DNA of 16,839 nucleotides from an uncultured Veillonella sp. (GCA_900544365.1 UQVF01000044.1:1-16839), one strand, 5' to 3'. Positions 7,663 to 15,599 are shown, counted from the first letter of the stretch. A program made the numbers and translations. Notes: generated by a model not told the origin, from the letters alone.

Positions 7663-7785
7663 TCAATTTCCTGATGGCTCAAGTATCCATTTCCATTTTA
7701 AAATTGATCCACCGATTAAAATCAATCCAAATCCAATTAAAACAAACTTAAAATTTGCTTTTAAATTTTCTAATATATTTTCAAT
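7663..7785 (-). pseudogene. Imm17-like gene fragment, lacking a start codon and its C-terminal half
   Basis: The 167-bp gap between the DUF4261 and DUF695 genes encodes, without a usual start codon, 40 residues running IENILENLKANFKFVLIGFG and ending WKWILEPSGN before TGA at 7,663. Aligned without gaps to the intact Imm17 protein at 5,230-5,469, about 16 of the first 33 residues are identical, including the hydrophobic helix (FVLIG..LILIG) and the WKW motif that follows it. The position of the intact protein's initiator Met is ATT here, with an in-frame stop five codons upstream. The second membrane helix is missing because the DUF695 gene begins there. This is seen directly in the sequence. 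That it is a dead copy rather than an ATT-initiated short protein is inference. Confidence 0.72.
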
Positions 7786-7807
7786 TTTAGCTTCTCTATT
7801 TTAAAAT

Positions 7808-9562
7808 TTAACTTTCCCATGCAATATCCATAATTTCAAAATTACTATTAAATTTAACTGCGAGTATTTCATCACTTTCTTCAGGAGATATCATATAGTC
7901 TACAATAATTATATTTTCGCCATCTACCCAAATTCCTATATTGGTAACTTTCATACACTGTACAAATTCTTTTACATCTTCTGGTAAATCAAGTTTTATA
8001 TCTTCTCTATGAAAATCTATGTATTCACTATCTTCTAATAAATACGCTTCTAATGCTTTCCTAGCAATTTCATCATTGTTACCAAAGTTCGTTAAAAAAT
8101 TAGAATAGACATCTAACATTTCTGTCGTAATTTTAGATGATTTAACATACCAAAGTGTTGTATTGATCCCATTTACCTCTTTTTCCCACAATACAACAAC
8201 ACCGTCACTAAATCCCAAACCATCATTTAATCCATTTAAATCTAATTCTCCAAAAAATTCATGATTCATTTTTTCCATATTCTCCCTCATTACAATTTTA
8301 ATCTCTTCTGTTTTCTTTTCATAAGAAATCTTTAGTGTATCCTGCTCTGGTAGAGCAACACCTTTACTCAATGTGATTTGATGGATATCCTCTTCAGAAA
8401 GTCCTATTGTTTCTCCATCCTTAAATTCCACATCATCTTGCAATATATATGATGCGATTGCGGATATAAATGATAGCAATTTACCTACTTCTTCATCGGC
8501 ATCTAAGATTTCAAGCTCATATTTTCCAAAAGCTTTCATTCCGTAAGTGTAGGTAGATAACCCATTTTCAGTTCGATATAAGCCGAACCATACCCATGTA
8601 AAAATTGGAAGCTCCCCATCTCTAATCATCTCAGCAGCATTCATATAATAACTAGGCTCAAATACTACACCACTCGTGAATACGCCAATGGCTTTTTCTT
8701 GTTTGCAGCAAGTAGCCATGATTTTTGTATAAAGTAAGCCCCTTGATATTAAATCTTCTTCATCCCCCAAAATCGCTACGACAATGTGAGCCTTATGAGT
8801 CTTTGTAATCTCTACAGCCTCTTCCCACATCCAATTATTTTCTGCGTTTATTTCAGCTTCTTTATTTGGTACAGGTGCAGGGAATTTACTGATTACAATT
8901 CTACATTTATCAAAATTAACGATTGTATCTTCATCTTCCGTATCTTCTTTTGGTAGTTCAATTCCCCAATCTGCTTGCAAATCGCTTATTAGTTTGTCCT
9001 TATCCCATTTATCCTCTGAAAGTAAAACGCTTCCACAAAATGTACCTGCAGCTTCCTCTTCCGTTGCAGAACCTTCTTCGTTAGCATAGTCAGAATGTAT
9101 ATAGTAATCATATATATGCGGAAATGATGTTTCTTTTGACTTGATTATATCTTCAAGCTCCGGATCGTAAGAGATTAGTTCCAAACACCAATCCTTTACT
9201 TCATCATCTAGGCTCATTTCACAGGCTTTATCAATTAAAGCAAGTACCTCTTCATGTTGATCGCTAGCTATTGGAAAATCTTTATAAAGGAGTGAATAAC
9301 CATATCGATAATACCATTTTGCATCTCTTTCTGGTTCGGGGATTAAGTTCATAACTTCCATCGCTTTATCACATGAGTCCACAATGATATACGCTACAGC
9401 AAGCCAATTTTGCAAATTAATACTCAATTCTATTAGTGGACAAGCTGTCAACAGTTCAATCATTTTTTCAGACTTGTCTGCTTCATTAAGCTCTTTCATT
9501 AGATTGATTTTCTCATCCTCCGTTAGTAAATTAAATTCTTTAATTGTTATTTCTTTGTTCAT
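7808..9562 (-). CDS. TPR-like / DUF4261 / DUF2004-like protein, first gene of the array
   Basis: A 584-residue acidic cytoplasmic protein. The ATG at 9,562 (MNKEITIKEFNLLTEDEK) has AAGGA about 9 bases upstream. An in-frame ATG at 9,586 has no ribosome site. Residues about 10-140 are TPR-like helices (NWLAVAYIIVDSCDKAMEVM, WYYRYGYSLLYKD). About 176-400 match DUF4261: GSVLLSEDKWDKDKLISDL (177-195), CRIVISKFPAPVPNKEAE (220-237), AHIVVAILG (258-266), GVFTSGVVFEPSYYM (293-307). The C-terminus, about 430-584, resembles DUF2004 (NHEFFGELDLN, LWYVKSSKIT, IIVDYMISPEESDEILAV). Both domains occur in immunity-type clusters and their activities are unknown. It stands next to the array's promoter and so is probably the most highly transcribed member. 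Confidence 0.82.
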   Translation of the reverse strand: MNKEITIKEFNLLTEDEKINLMKELNEADKSEKMIELLTACPLIELSINLQNWLAVAYIIVDSCDKAMEVMNLIPEPERDAKWYYRYGYSLLYKDFPIASDQHEEVLALIDKACEMSLDDEVKDWCLELISYDPELEDIIKSKETSFPHIYDYYIHSDYANEEGSATEEEAAGTFCGSVLLSEDKWDKDKLISDLQADWGIELPKEDTEDEDTIVNFDKCRIVISKFPAPVPNKEAEINAENNWMWEEAVEITKTHKAHIVVAILGDEEDLISRGLLYTKIMATCCKQEKAIGVFTSGVVFEPSYYMNAAEMIRDGELPIFTWVWFGLYRTENGLSTYTYGMKAFGKYELEILDADEEVGKLLSFISAIASYILQDDVEFKDGETIGLSEEDIHQITLSKGVALPEQDTLKISYEKKTEEIKIVMRENMEKMNHEFFGELDLNGLNDGLGFSDGVVVLWEKEVNGINTTLWYVKSSKITTEMLDVYSNFLTNFGNNDEIARKALEAYLLEDSEYIDFHREDIKLDLPEDVKEFVQCMKVTNIGIWVDGENIIIVDYMISPEESDEILAVKFNSNFEIMDIAWES

Positions 9563-9624
9563 AAGTGGGAATCCTTTCTTACACATAACATTCTATGTTT
9601 CACTCCTCCGAATTATCTACAATT

Positions 9625-9653
9625 ATTGTATCATCCACATATTTAGCAATCAA
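9625..9653 (-). promoter_or_regulatory. Predicted sigma-70 promoter of the immunity array
   Basis: On the minus strand a TTGATT -35 (9,648-9,653) is separated by 17 bp from a TACAAT -10 (9,625-9,630), with the extended -10 element TGA directly before it. It lies about 60 bp upstream of the first array gene and downstream of the hairpin that ends the glyQ-glyS-M48 unit. The rest of the 9,563-9,849 gap holds only this promoter and that hairpin, and I see no gene in it. Confidence 0.55.
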
Positions 9654-9739
9654 TATCAATACCTGTCTTTTTATCATTCTCCTATCCTTTTCATCATTTT
9701 TCCTGTAGTTTTCCTTCATTTTTCTTTACTTACCAATAC

Positions 9740-9783
9740 AAAAATACCTAGCTCATGATCTATTCATAGAGCTAGGTATTTTT
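9740..9783 (-). terminator. Intrinsic terminator after the glyQ-glyS-M48 protease operon (bidirectional)
   Basis: A perfect 15-bp inverted repeat (AAAAATACCTAGCTC at 9,740-9,754 and its complement at 9,769-9,783) with a 14-base loop. Read on the minus strand, the stem ends in TTTTT, as expected of an intrinsic terminator. The T tract on the plus strand makes it able to work both ways. It lies 66 bp after the protease stop codon and insulates the immunity array from the core operon. Confidence 0.85.
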
Positions 9784-9849
9784 ATAGTTGTATTCAATTA
9801 TATAGGTACGATGAAACTATCCAAGGTTTCAGGGCTCATACATGAGAAC

Positions 9850-10743
9850 TTACTTCCCCTCTACATATTGTCGCAATCGTTCAATTCGTTTTTCTGTGGC
9901 TGGGTGTGTGCTATAAAGTTTACTCATAAGTCCACTTTCACTACTTTCAGCGGTGTAGTTACGCAAGGTAATTAAGGCATTATGTAGTTCAGCCCCTAAG
10001 CCGATTTCATAAGCATATTTATCAGCACGGTATTCTGCTCGTCTGCCTGTGAACAAATCAGTAATGATTAACGGTGCTTTAATCACCCACTGCATGAACA
10101 AAATCTGCAAGATTACACAGAAATAGAATACCTGTACAATGATAGTAATCACCGGCAACCGTAAGTATTGAATCCACAATATGACACGAGCAAATAGTTC
10201 ATACACACGAATACACATTTGACCCAAATAATTCATATAATATCGAGAGAATCCATAGGCGCTATCTTTATGATGAATATGCCCCATTTCATGAGCCACT
10301 ATGCCTAGTAATTCATCATACGGTAAGGTTGCTATGGTTCCCGTATTTATGCAAATTCGGTTATGACCCATCGCAAAGGCATTGATGGAATCATCATTCT
10401 TGATAAACCAATCAAATTGTGACATATCGATGCCTGTATGATTTTGCATATCTTTCTGAATCATCTGCAAAATTTCTATTTCCTGTCCTATAGGACGTCG
10501 CCCTCCATCGAGCCACATGGTAATTCGATGAAACCATGGAATTTGTGCTAATGCCGCCACAAGTAGCACCGAGGTACCTGCTACGGCATAGCTAATATTT
10601 TCCAAGTTGATACGTACATGAAATACATTCATTACTTCTATCAAAATGGGATGATGAATGGGACCAAAGAGAACTTGGTACATGTACGCAATGCTACCAA
10701 TGATGAACACGTTGGCAAAAAAGGTTAATATGGTAATAATCAT
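9850..10743 (-). CDS. M48 family membrane zinc metalloprotease (HtpX-like)
   Basis: A 297-residue protease with the zinc-binding motif HEMGH at 151-155 (in LLGIVAHEMGHIHHKDS) and the third ligand Glu237 in RRAEYRAD. Two N-terminal membrane segments are likely (about 2-24 and 52-70), with a further hydrophobic pair between 183 and 230, so the active site faces the cytoplasm, as in HtpX. STHPATEKRIERL (278-290) is the usual M48 C-terminal motif. Such enzymes degrade misfolded membrane proteins. The gene starts 6 bp after glyS with only a weak AGG ribosome site, so translation is probably coupled to glyS and transcription depends on the T-box upstream. The domain call is firm. True HtpX orthology versus another M48B/C member is not settled. 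Confidence 0.85.
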   Translation of the reverse strand: MIITILTFFANVFIIGSIAYMYQVLFGPIHHPILIEVMNVFHVRINLENISYAVAGTSVLLVAALAQIPWFHRITMWLDGGRRPIGQEIEILQMIQKDMQNHTGIDMSQFDWFIKNDDSINAFAMGHNRICINTGTIATLPYDELLGIVAHEMGHIHHKDSAYGFSRYYMNYLGQMCIRVYELFARVILWIQYLRLPVITIIVQVFYFCVILQILFMQWVIKAPLIITDLFTGRRAEYRADKYAYEIGLGAELHNALITLRNYTAESSESGLMSKLYSTHPATEKRIERLRQYVEGK

Positions 10744-10749
10744 GAGAAC

Positions 10750-12783
10750 CTATTTTAATTTACCCAAGTTACTTACTTCGTAGGTCATACGCAATAATTG
10801 TAAGCGATTTTGTTTGATAGCTTCGTCTTTATCCATAACCATAACATGTTCGAAGAATGTTTCAATATATGGCACCAAGGATTCAGCTAAACTCACTGCT
10901 TTCACATAGTCCCCAGCTTCCAAGGCATTACGATTTGTTGTATACACAGGTAATGCCGCTTTGTACAAGGCTTGTTCAGAATCTTCTTTCAATAAGGATT
11001 CGTCCACACCTGTGAAAATTACATCTTTCACCATGTTAAAGATACGTGTGTAAGCTTGCATTAATGGTTCGTTTTCGTCCAAACGATTCGCTGTTAAAGC
11101 TTGTCCTAAACCTTCTGCTAAAGCTACTGTTACAGTATCTTGACTCAATACGATATCGACCACTTGATATGGCATACCTTGTTCTAACAAGATATTTTTC
11201 AATCGAAGAATAAAGAAGTTTTCTAGTTGACCTAGTAATTCTTCATGTTTTTCACAATCTACACCCAATAGTTCCATCGCTTTCACCCAGATTGGACGCA
11301 TGGACAAGGACCATTTGCTATCCATCAAGATGTTGATAATACCGATAGTTTGACGACGCAATGCATATGGATCTTGAGAACCTGTAGGGATTAAACCACG
11401 GCTGAAAGTAGCCACAATAGTGTCTACTTTGTCAACGATACTCAAGATACGACCTGCATCGGTAGTTGGCAAGATATCTCCTGCAAAACGAGGTAAATAT
11501 TGTTCAAAAATCGCTTCTGCTACCGCAGGTGTTTCACCATCTAGTAAGGCATATTCTTTACCCATAACACCTTGTAATTCAGTAAATTCACTTACCATAC
11601 CTGTCGTTAAGTCTGTTTTTGCCAAATGTGTAGCACATTCTAACGTAGCTGCATCCGTGAAACCTACTTCTTTAGCCAATACAGAACCTAATTCCACAAG
11701 ACGTTCAGTTTTATCTTTTAAATTGCCTAATCCTTCTTGGAAGACAATTTTTGTCAATGCTTCATAACGACCTGCTAATGGTGTTTTACGGTCTTCGTTA
11801 AAGAAGAATTTCGCATCATCTAAACGAGCACGAAGTACACGTTCATTACCAGCTGCCACCACTTCTAAGGATTTGCTATCCCCATTGCGAACTGTCAAGA
11901 ACATAGGAAGTAATTTTCCTTTGCCGTCCACCATTGGGAAGTATCGTTGATGGTCTTTCATTGGTGTAATAATGCAATCAGATGGCAATGCTAAATAGCT
12001 TTCATCAAAAGTACCACAAAGAGCTGTTGGGTATTCTACTAAGAAAGTAACTTCGTCTAACAAATCTTCGTCCCACACCACAGTAGCACCTTTAGTCGCT
12101 GCTAGTTCTGTTAATTGTTTGCGGATTGTTTCACGGCGTACGTCTTGGTCGATCATAATGAAGTTCTTAGTTAGTGTGTCTAAGTAATCTTTTGGTTCTG
12201 CTATGGTCAATTCAGATTCACCTAGGAAACGATGTCCACGGCTTACATTTGTACTTGTTACATTAGCAAATGTCACTGGTACTACGTCTTGACCAAATAA
12301 TGCCACCAACCAACGTACTGGACGAACGAAACGCTCTTCTAAATCGCCCCAATGCATGGATTTAGGAAAGCTTAAACCTGTAATCAAAGATGGTAATACC
12401 TCAGATAATACTTCTTTTGTATCTAAACCAGCTGTCGTTGTGTCAGCAAAGATGTATCCATCTACTACTTTCAATTCAGACACATCTAATCCTTTACCAC
12501 GAGCAAAACCAATGGCTGCTTTTGTAGGATTACCATCTCCATCATAGGCGATAGACACAGATGGACCTTTATGAGTTTCGTGAACATCTTCACCACGTTC
12601 TGCCACATCATTGATCAACAGCGCCACACGTCGAGGTGTGGCATAGACTTTCACAGAACCGTGTGGAATATGACGTTCTGCCAATGCAGCTGTCGCCAAT
12701 TCACCTAATTGTTTGATAATATTTGGCAAAAATCCTGCAGGAATTTCTTCTGCCCCAATTTCAAAGAGTAAATCCTTAGCCAT
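10750..12783 (-). CDS. glyS: Glycyl-tRNA synthetase beta subunit
   Basis: A 677-residue protein of the usual length for bacterial GlyS, the tRNA-binding subunit of the alpha2-beta2 glycyl-tRNA synthetase. The N-terminus MAKDLLFEIGAEEIPAGF is the family signature. Other marks are ATPRRVALLI (48-57), RFVRPVRWLVALFG (151-164), MKDHQRYFP (275-283), AKFFFNEDRKTPL (324-336), HLAKTDLTTGMVSEFTELQG (386-405) and SQDPYALRRQ (469-478). The C-terminal part from about 540 is the DALR-type anticodon-binding region. It follows glyQ with one base between stop and start and has AAAGGAGA 8 bases upstream of the ATG. It acts in the cytoplasm together with GlyQ. Confidence 0.97.
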   Translation of the reverse strand: MAKDLLFEIGAEEIPAGFLPNIIKQLGELATAALAERHIPHGSVKVYATPRRVALLINDVAERGEDVHETHKGPSVSIAYDGDGNPTKAAIGFARGKGLDVSELKVVDGYIFADTTTAGLDTKEVLSEVLPSLITGLSFPKSMHWGDLEERFVRPVRWLVALFGQDVVPVTFANVTSTNVSRGHRFLGESELTIAEPKDYLDTLTKNFIMIDQDVRRETIRKQLTELAATKGATVVWDEDLLDEVTFLVEYPTALCGTFDESYLALPSDCIITPMKDHQRYFPMVDGKGKLLPMFLTVRNGDSKSLEVVAAGNERVLRARLDDAKFFFNEDRKTPLAGRYEALTKIVFQEGLGNLKDKTERLVELGSVLAKEVGFTDAATLECATHLAKTDLTTGMVSEFTELQGVMGKEYALLDGETPAVAEAIFEQYLPRFAGDILPTTDAGRILSIVDKVDTIVATFSRGLIPTGSQDPYALRRQTIGIINILMDSKWSLSMRPIWVKAMELLGVDCEKHEELLGQLENFFILRLKNILLEQGMPYQVVDIVLSQDTVTVALAEGLGQALTANRLDENEPLMQAYTRIFNMVKDVIFTGVDESLLKEDSEQALYKAALPVYTTNRNALEAGDYVKAVSLAESLVPYIETFFEHVMVMDKDEAIKQNRLQLLRMTYEVSNLGKLK

Positions 12784-12784
12784 C

Positions 12785-13660
12785 TTATTTATCTCCTTTC
12801 AACAATGGGAAACCAAGTTCTTCTCGTTTCGCCAAATAGTTTTGCGCACAAATACGAGCCATGTTACGAACACGGCCGATGAAAGCTGTTCTTTCAGAAA
12901 TAGAAATTGCACCACGTGCATCTAGCAAGTTAAATGTGTGAGAACATTTCAACACATAATCGTAAGCCGGCAATACAAAGCCTAATTGACATACACGTGT
13001 AGCCTCGGCTTCGTACATGTCGAACAATTTAAACAACATATCTGTATCTGCTAATTCAAAGCTGTATGTAGATTGTTCTACTTCGTTCGCATGCCATACA
13101 TCGCCATATGTGTATTGTTCATTCCATTGTAAGTCATACACATTTTCTACGCCCTGAATATACATAGCCAAACGTTCTAAGCCATATGTAATTTCAACGG
13201 ACACTGGTTTTACATCGATGGAGCCCACTTGTTGGAAATAGGTAAATTGCGTTACTTCCATGCCATCTAACCAAACTTCCCAACCAAGGCCCCAAGCGCC
13301 TAATGTTGGAGATTCCCAGTTATCCTCTACAAAACGGATATCATGATCTTCTGCATGAATGCCAAGAGCTGCCAAACTTTGTAAGTATAATTCTTGAATA
13401 TTATCTGGAGATGGTTTAATAATCACTTGGAACTGATGATGTTGGAATAAACGGTTTGGATTGTCACCATAGCGACCGTCTGCGGGACGACGGGATGGCT
13501 CTACATAGCATACAGACCAAGGTTCAGGCCCTAAGGCATGCAAGAAGGTAGCTGGGTTCATGGTACCCGCCCCTTTTTCAATGTCATATGGTTGTTGCAA
13601 AATGCAACCTTGTTCACCCCAGAAATTTTGGAGTGTAAAAATCATCTCTTGAAATGTCAT
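12785..13660 (-). CDS. glyQ: Glycyl-tRNA synthetase alpha subunit
   Basis: A 291-residue catalytic subunit of the alpha2-beta2 glycyl-tRNA synthetase, which charges tRNA-Gly. Class II marks seen are LGPEPWSVCYVEPSRRPADG (43-62), FQVIIKPSPDNIQELYL (77-93), RFVEDNWESPTLGAWGLGWE (109-128) and ITYGLERLAMYIQG (157-170). There are two candidate ATGs six bases apart. The AAGGAGGA site sits one base from the first (13,666) but seven from the second (13,660), so the second is chosen. It is the first gene behind a glycine T-box leader and is translated with glyS, which starts one base after its stop. Confidence 0.97.
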   Translation of the reverse strand: MTFQEMIFTLQNFWGEQGCILQQPYDIEKGAGTMNPATFLHALGPEPWSVCYVEPSRRPADGRYGDNPNRLFQHHQFQVIIKPSPDNIQELYLQSLAALGIHAEDHDIRFVEDNWESPTLGAWGLGWEVWLDGMEVTQFTYFQQVGSIDVKPVSVEITYGLERLAMYIQGVENVYDLQWNEQYTYGDVWHANEVEQSTYSFELADTDMLFKLFDMYEAEATRVCQLGFVLPAYDYVLKCSHTFNLLDARGAISISERTAFIGRVRNMARICAQNYLAKREELGFPLLKGDK

Positions 13661-13686
13661 TTCCATTCCTCCTTATGTTTTACAGG

Positions 13687-13916
13687 GAATAAAAAAAGTC
13701 CCTGCAACGAAAATCGCTACAGGGACGAGATATACCCGCGGTTCCACCCTAATTGGCTAATGCCCTCTTTTAAAAAATAGCCTTTACTAATTGTCCATAC
13801 CTAGTATGGTACAACGTTCCTGCTCATGCTCCACAGCGCCTTCTACTCCATTGTGAGCTTTCACCATCCTCACTCGCTAAGGGAAGTATACTCCTCTGCT
13901 TCATCGCCTATGTATA
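13687..13916 (-). ncRNA. T-box leader, glycine-specific
   Basis: The untranslated leader of glyQ shows the standard T-box parts on the minus strand. A stem I domain begins near 13,905 (GATGAAG, AGTA, GGTGAAAGC elements). The specifier is GAA-GGC, with the glycine codon GGC at 13,838-13,840. The conserved antiterminator T-box AGGGTGGAACCGCGGG is at 13,735-13,750, followed by an intrinsic terminator. Uncharged tRNA-Gly is expected to pair with GGC and with the TGGA bulge, allowing read-through into glyQ-glyS-M48 protease. The specifier matches the genes controlled, which supports both calls. Confidence 0.95.
13691..13726 (-). terminator. T-box-regulated terminator
   Basis: On the minus strand GTCCCTGTAGCGA pairs with TCGTTGCAGGGAC over 13 positions (two G-U pairs) around a TTT loop, followed by seven T residues (13,691-13,697). 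It follows directly on the conserved T-box sequence and is the off-state structure of the leader. Confidence 0.93.
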
Positions 13917-13922
13917 TATACT

Positions 13923-13951
13923 ATTGTATGGATAAAAGTGGTTAGTGTCAA
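13923..13951 (-). promoter_or_regulatory. Promoter of the glyQ-glyS-M48 protease operon
   Basis: A consensus TTGACA -35 (13,946-13,951) and a TACAAT -10 (13,923-13,928) are spaced by exactly 17 bp on the minus strand. Transcription would begin close to 13,916, right at the start of the T-box stem I. The promoter lies about 50 bp downstream of the thiE stop codon. Only a weak hairpin without a T tract lies between them, so some thiE read-through into the T-box leader is possible. Confidence 0.85.
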
Positions 13952-13998
13952 GGGATGAACCTATGTAATATACGAAATAGGCAGATAATTTCCGTTAT

Positions 13999-14670
13999 CT
14001 ACTTCTCCAAGAACATCTTACACCATTCCATGTTCTCTATCCACATGGCCGTTTCATACTCAATGTCTTCCATTTCCGTAATAGCGGAGATGACCGCAAT
14101 ACCGTCCACTGGTTCAGCTAAGACATCATCAAAGTTATCTCGATTGATGCCACCAATAGCTACCATAGGAATGGTTGGATTATGAGCGCGTAACGCTAAA
14201 ATTAATTCTGGACCTCGAACGGTTTTAGCATCTTTCTTTGTGTTTGTCGCATACATAGGACCTACACCAATGTAATCCACATAGTCTAGCTTTGTATGTG
14301 TTAACTCTTCCACAGAATTAATTGATGTCCCCACAAGGCTATATGGCAAGCGTTTGAGCACTCCTTCAAGGTCCATATCATCTTGTCCTACATGGACCCC
14401 ATCGGCGCCAATACGTTCTGCTAGTTCTACATCATCATTGACGATGAAAGGTACACCATATTCCTTACAAATGTGTTGTAACTCTCGTGCCAAGTTTTCT
14501 TTTTCTTCTCCTACTAGAGCGCCTTCCCCTTTTTCACGAAATTGAAAGCACGTAATACCGCCCTTACAAGCTTCTGTCAACGTTGTATGGATATCCTTAG
14601 TATTCGGTGTTCCACAAATGAAGTACAATCCCATCATGGAGCGTACTGTATCTATATCATAGCGTTCCAA
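13999..14670 (-). CDS. thiE: Thiamine-phosphate synthase
   Basis: ThiE joins HMP pyrophosphate with thiazole phosphate to give thiamine phosphate in the cytoplasm. The 223-residue TIM-barrel protein shows QFREKG (43-48), FIVNDDVELA (75-84), GVHVGQDDMD (91-100), GVGPMYATNTKKDA (135-148), AIGGINRDNF (171-180) and IAVISAI (191-197), all family positions for diphosphate and magnesium binding. The start is a TTG codon with AGAGG six bases upstream. The ATG pair at residues 12-13 has no ribosome site. It lies 106 bp downstream of thiD and is probably co-transcribed with it under TPP control. The length is normal for the family. Confidence 0.95.
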   Translation of the reverse strand: MERYDIDTVRSMMGLYFICGTPNTKDIHTTLTEACKGGITCFQFREKGEGALVGEEKENLARELQHICKEYGVPFIVNDDVELAERIGADGVHVGQDDMDLEGVLKRLPYSLVGTSINSVEELTHTKLDYVDYIGVGPMYATNTKKDAKTVRGPELILALRAHNPTIPMVAIGGINRDNFDDVLAEPVDGIAVISAITEMEDIEYETAMWIENMEWCKMFLEK

Positions 14671-14776
14671 AATAATCCTCTTTTCTTATATAACAACGAT
14701 AAAAGATTACCTATAGTATACCACGACATCCAAAGCATTCGATATGAATTGTATCATACCTGTAGACTTGGGAAGA

Positions 14777-15583
14777 TTATTCAGAATACTCATCCCCATA
14801 GGCCATATGATTCACCGGCCCATTGCCTGTGCCCAGTCCTGGATTATGCAAAATAGCTAATCGGATATATTCTTTACCAATGGTAATGGCTTCTTCTAAG
14901 GATTTACCTTTTGCTAATTCTGCTGTGATTACCGCCGAGAATGTGCAGCCTGTACCGTGAGTATGTACTGTGTCGTATTTAGGACTAGTCCAAGAACGAC
15001 GCATGGACATAGTATCTTTTGTAAACAAGTAATCTGTCGCTTCATCTCCGATGTGACCGCCTTTGATGATTACCGCTTGAGGGCCCAATTCTTGTAATAT
15101 ACGAATCCCTGCTGTATGCAAAGCTTCTACCGTATCGATTTTCATATCTGCCAACACTTCCGCTTCACTGCGGTTGGGCGTAATCAATGTAGCCTTAGGA
15201 ATTAATGTACTTTGCAAAGCTTTCACAGCCTCATCGGAGATAAGACGGTCCCCGCTGGTGGCAATCATCACTGGGTCTAATACATAGGGTACCTTAGGAT
15301 CAATATAAGTACCGATGAGTTCCATCATTTCTGCTGTGGCTAACATGCCTGTTTTTACTGCTTCTGGCACGATATCTGTATACACCGATTGTAACTGTGC
15401 TTCAATCATAGATACATCCATATGAGCAATCTGTGTCACACCTTTCGTATTTTGAGCTACTACAGATGTAATGACAGCCATACCATAGACGTGACGGCTT
15501 TGAAAACTTTTCAAGTCCGCCATCACCCCTGCACCACCTGTTGGGTCTGTTCCTGCAATCGTTAACGCTCTATGTAATTTCAT
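14777..15583 (-). CDS. thiD: Hydroxymethylpyrimidine / phosphomethylpyrimidine kinase
   Basis: ThiD phosphorylates HMP and HMP-P to give HMP-PP, the partner used by ThiE. The frame is open to 15,640, but that stretch is the riboswitch terminator. The ATG at 15,583 (MKLHRALTIAGTDPTGGAG) has AAAGGAGA five bases upstream, giving 268 residues. Ribokinase-fold marks are AGTDPTGGAGVMADLKSFQ (10-28), VLDPVMIATSG (101-111), LITPNRSEAE (133-142), VIIKGGH (171-177) and the anion-hole GTGCTFSAVI (210-219). It is led by a TPP riboswitch and followed by thiE. No thiazole-branch genes are in the window, so those would lie elsewhere. Confidence 0.95.
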   Translation of the reverse strand: MKLHRALTIAGTDPTGGAGVMADLKSFQSRHVYGMAVITSVVAQNTKGVTQIAHMDVSMIEAQLQSVYTDIVPEAVKTGMLATAEMMELIGTYIDPKVPYVLDPVMIATSGDRLISDEAVKALQSTLIPKATLITPNRSEAEVLADMKIDTVEALHTAGIRILQELGPQAVIIKGGHIGDEATDYLFTKDTMSMRRSWTSPKYDTVHTHGTGCTFSAVITAELAKGKSLEEAITIGKEYIRLAILHNPGLGTGNGPVNHMAYGDEYSE

Positions 15584-15599
15584 AGGTATCTCCTTTACT

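Noticed and set aside
1..9740. CRISPR array, insertion sequence, attachment site or tRNA gene in the accessory part
   Set aside because: I looked for regularly spaced repeats, transposase motifs, terminal inverted repeats and tRNA cloverleaf parts and found none that I could support.
11420..11767. Plus-strand open frame of 115 codons opposite glyS
   Set aside because: It lies wholly antisense to a certain glyS gene, has no ribosome site and gives a low-complexity serine/proline-rich product.
13983..14000. Hairpin at the thiE stop codon (AGATAA/TTATCT)
   Set aside because: The stem has six weak pairs and is not followed by a T tract, so it is not supported as a terminator.
14715..14735. Possible extra promoter for thiE (TGG-TATACT on the minus strand)
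   Set aside because: No -35 at proper spacing was found. thiE is explained by co-transcription with thiD.
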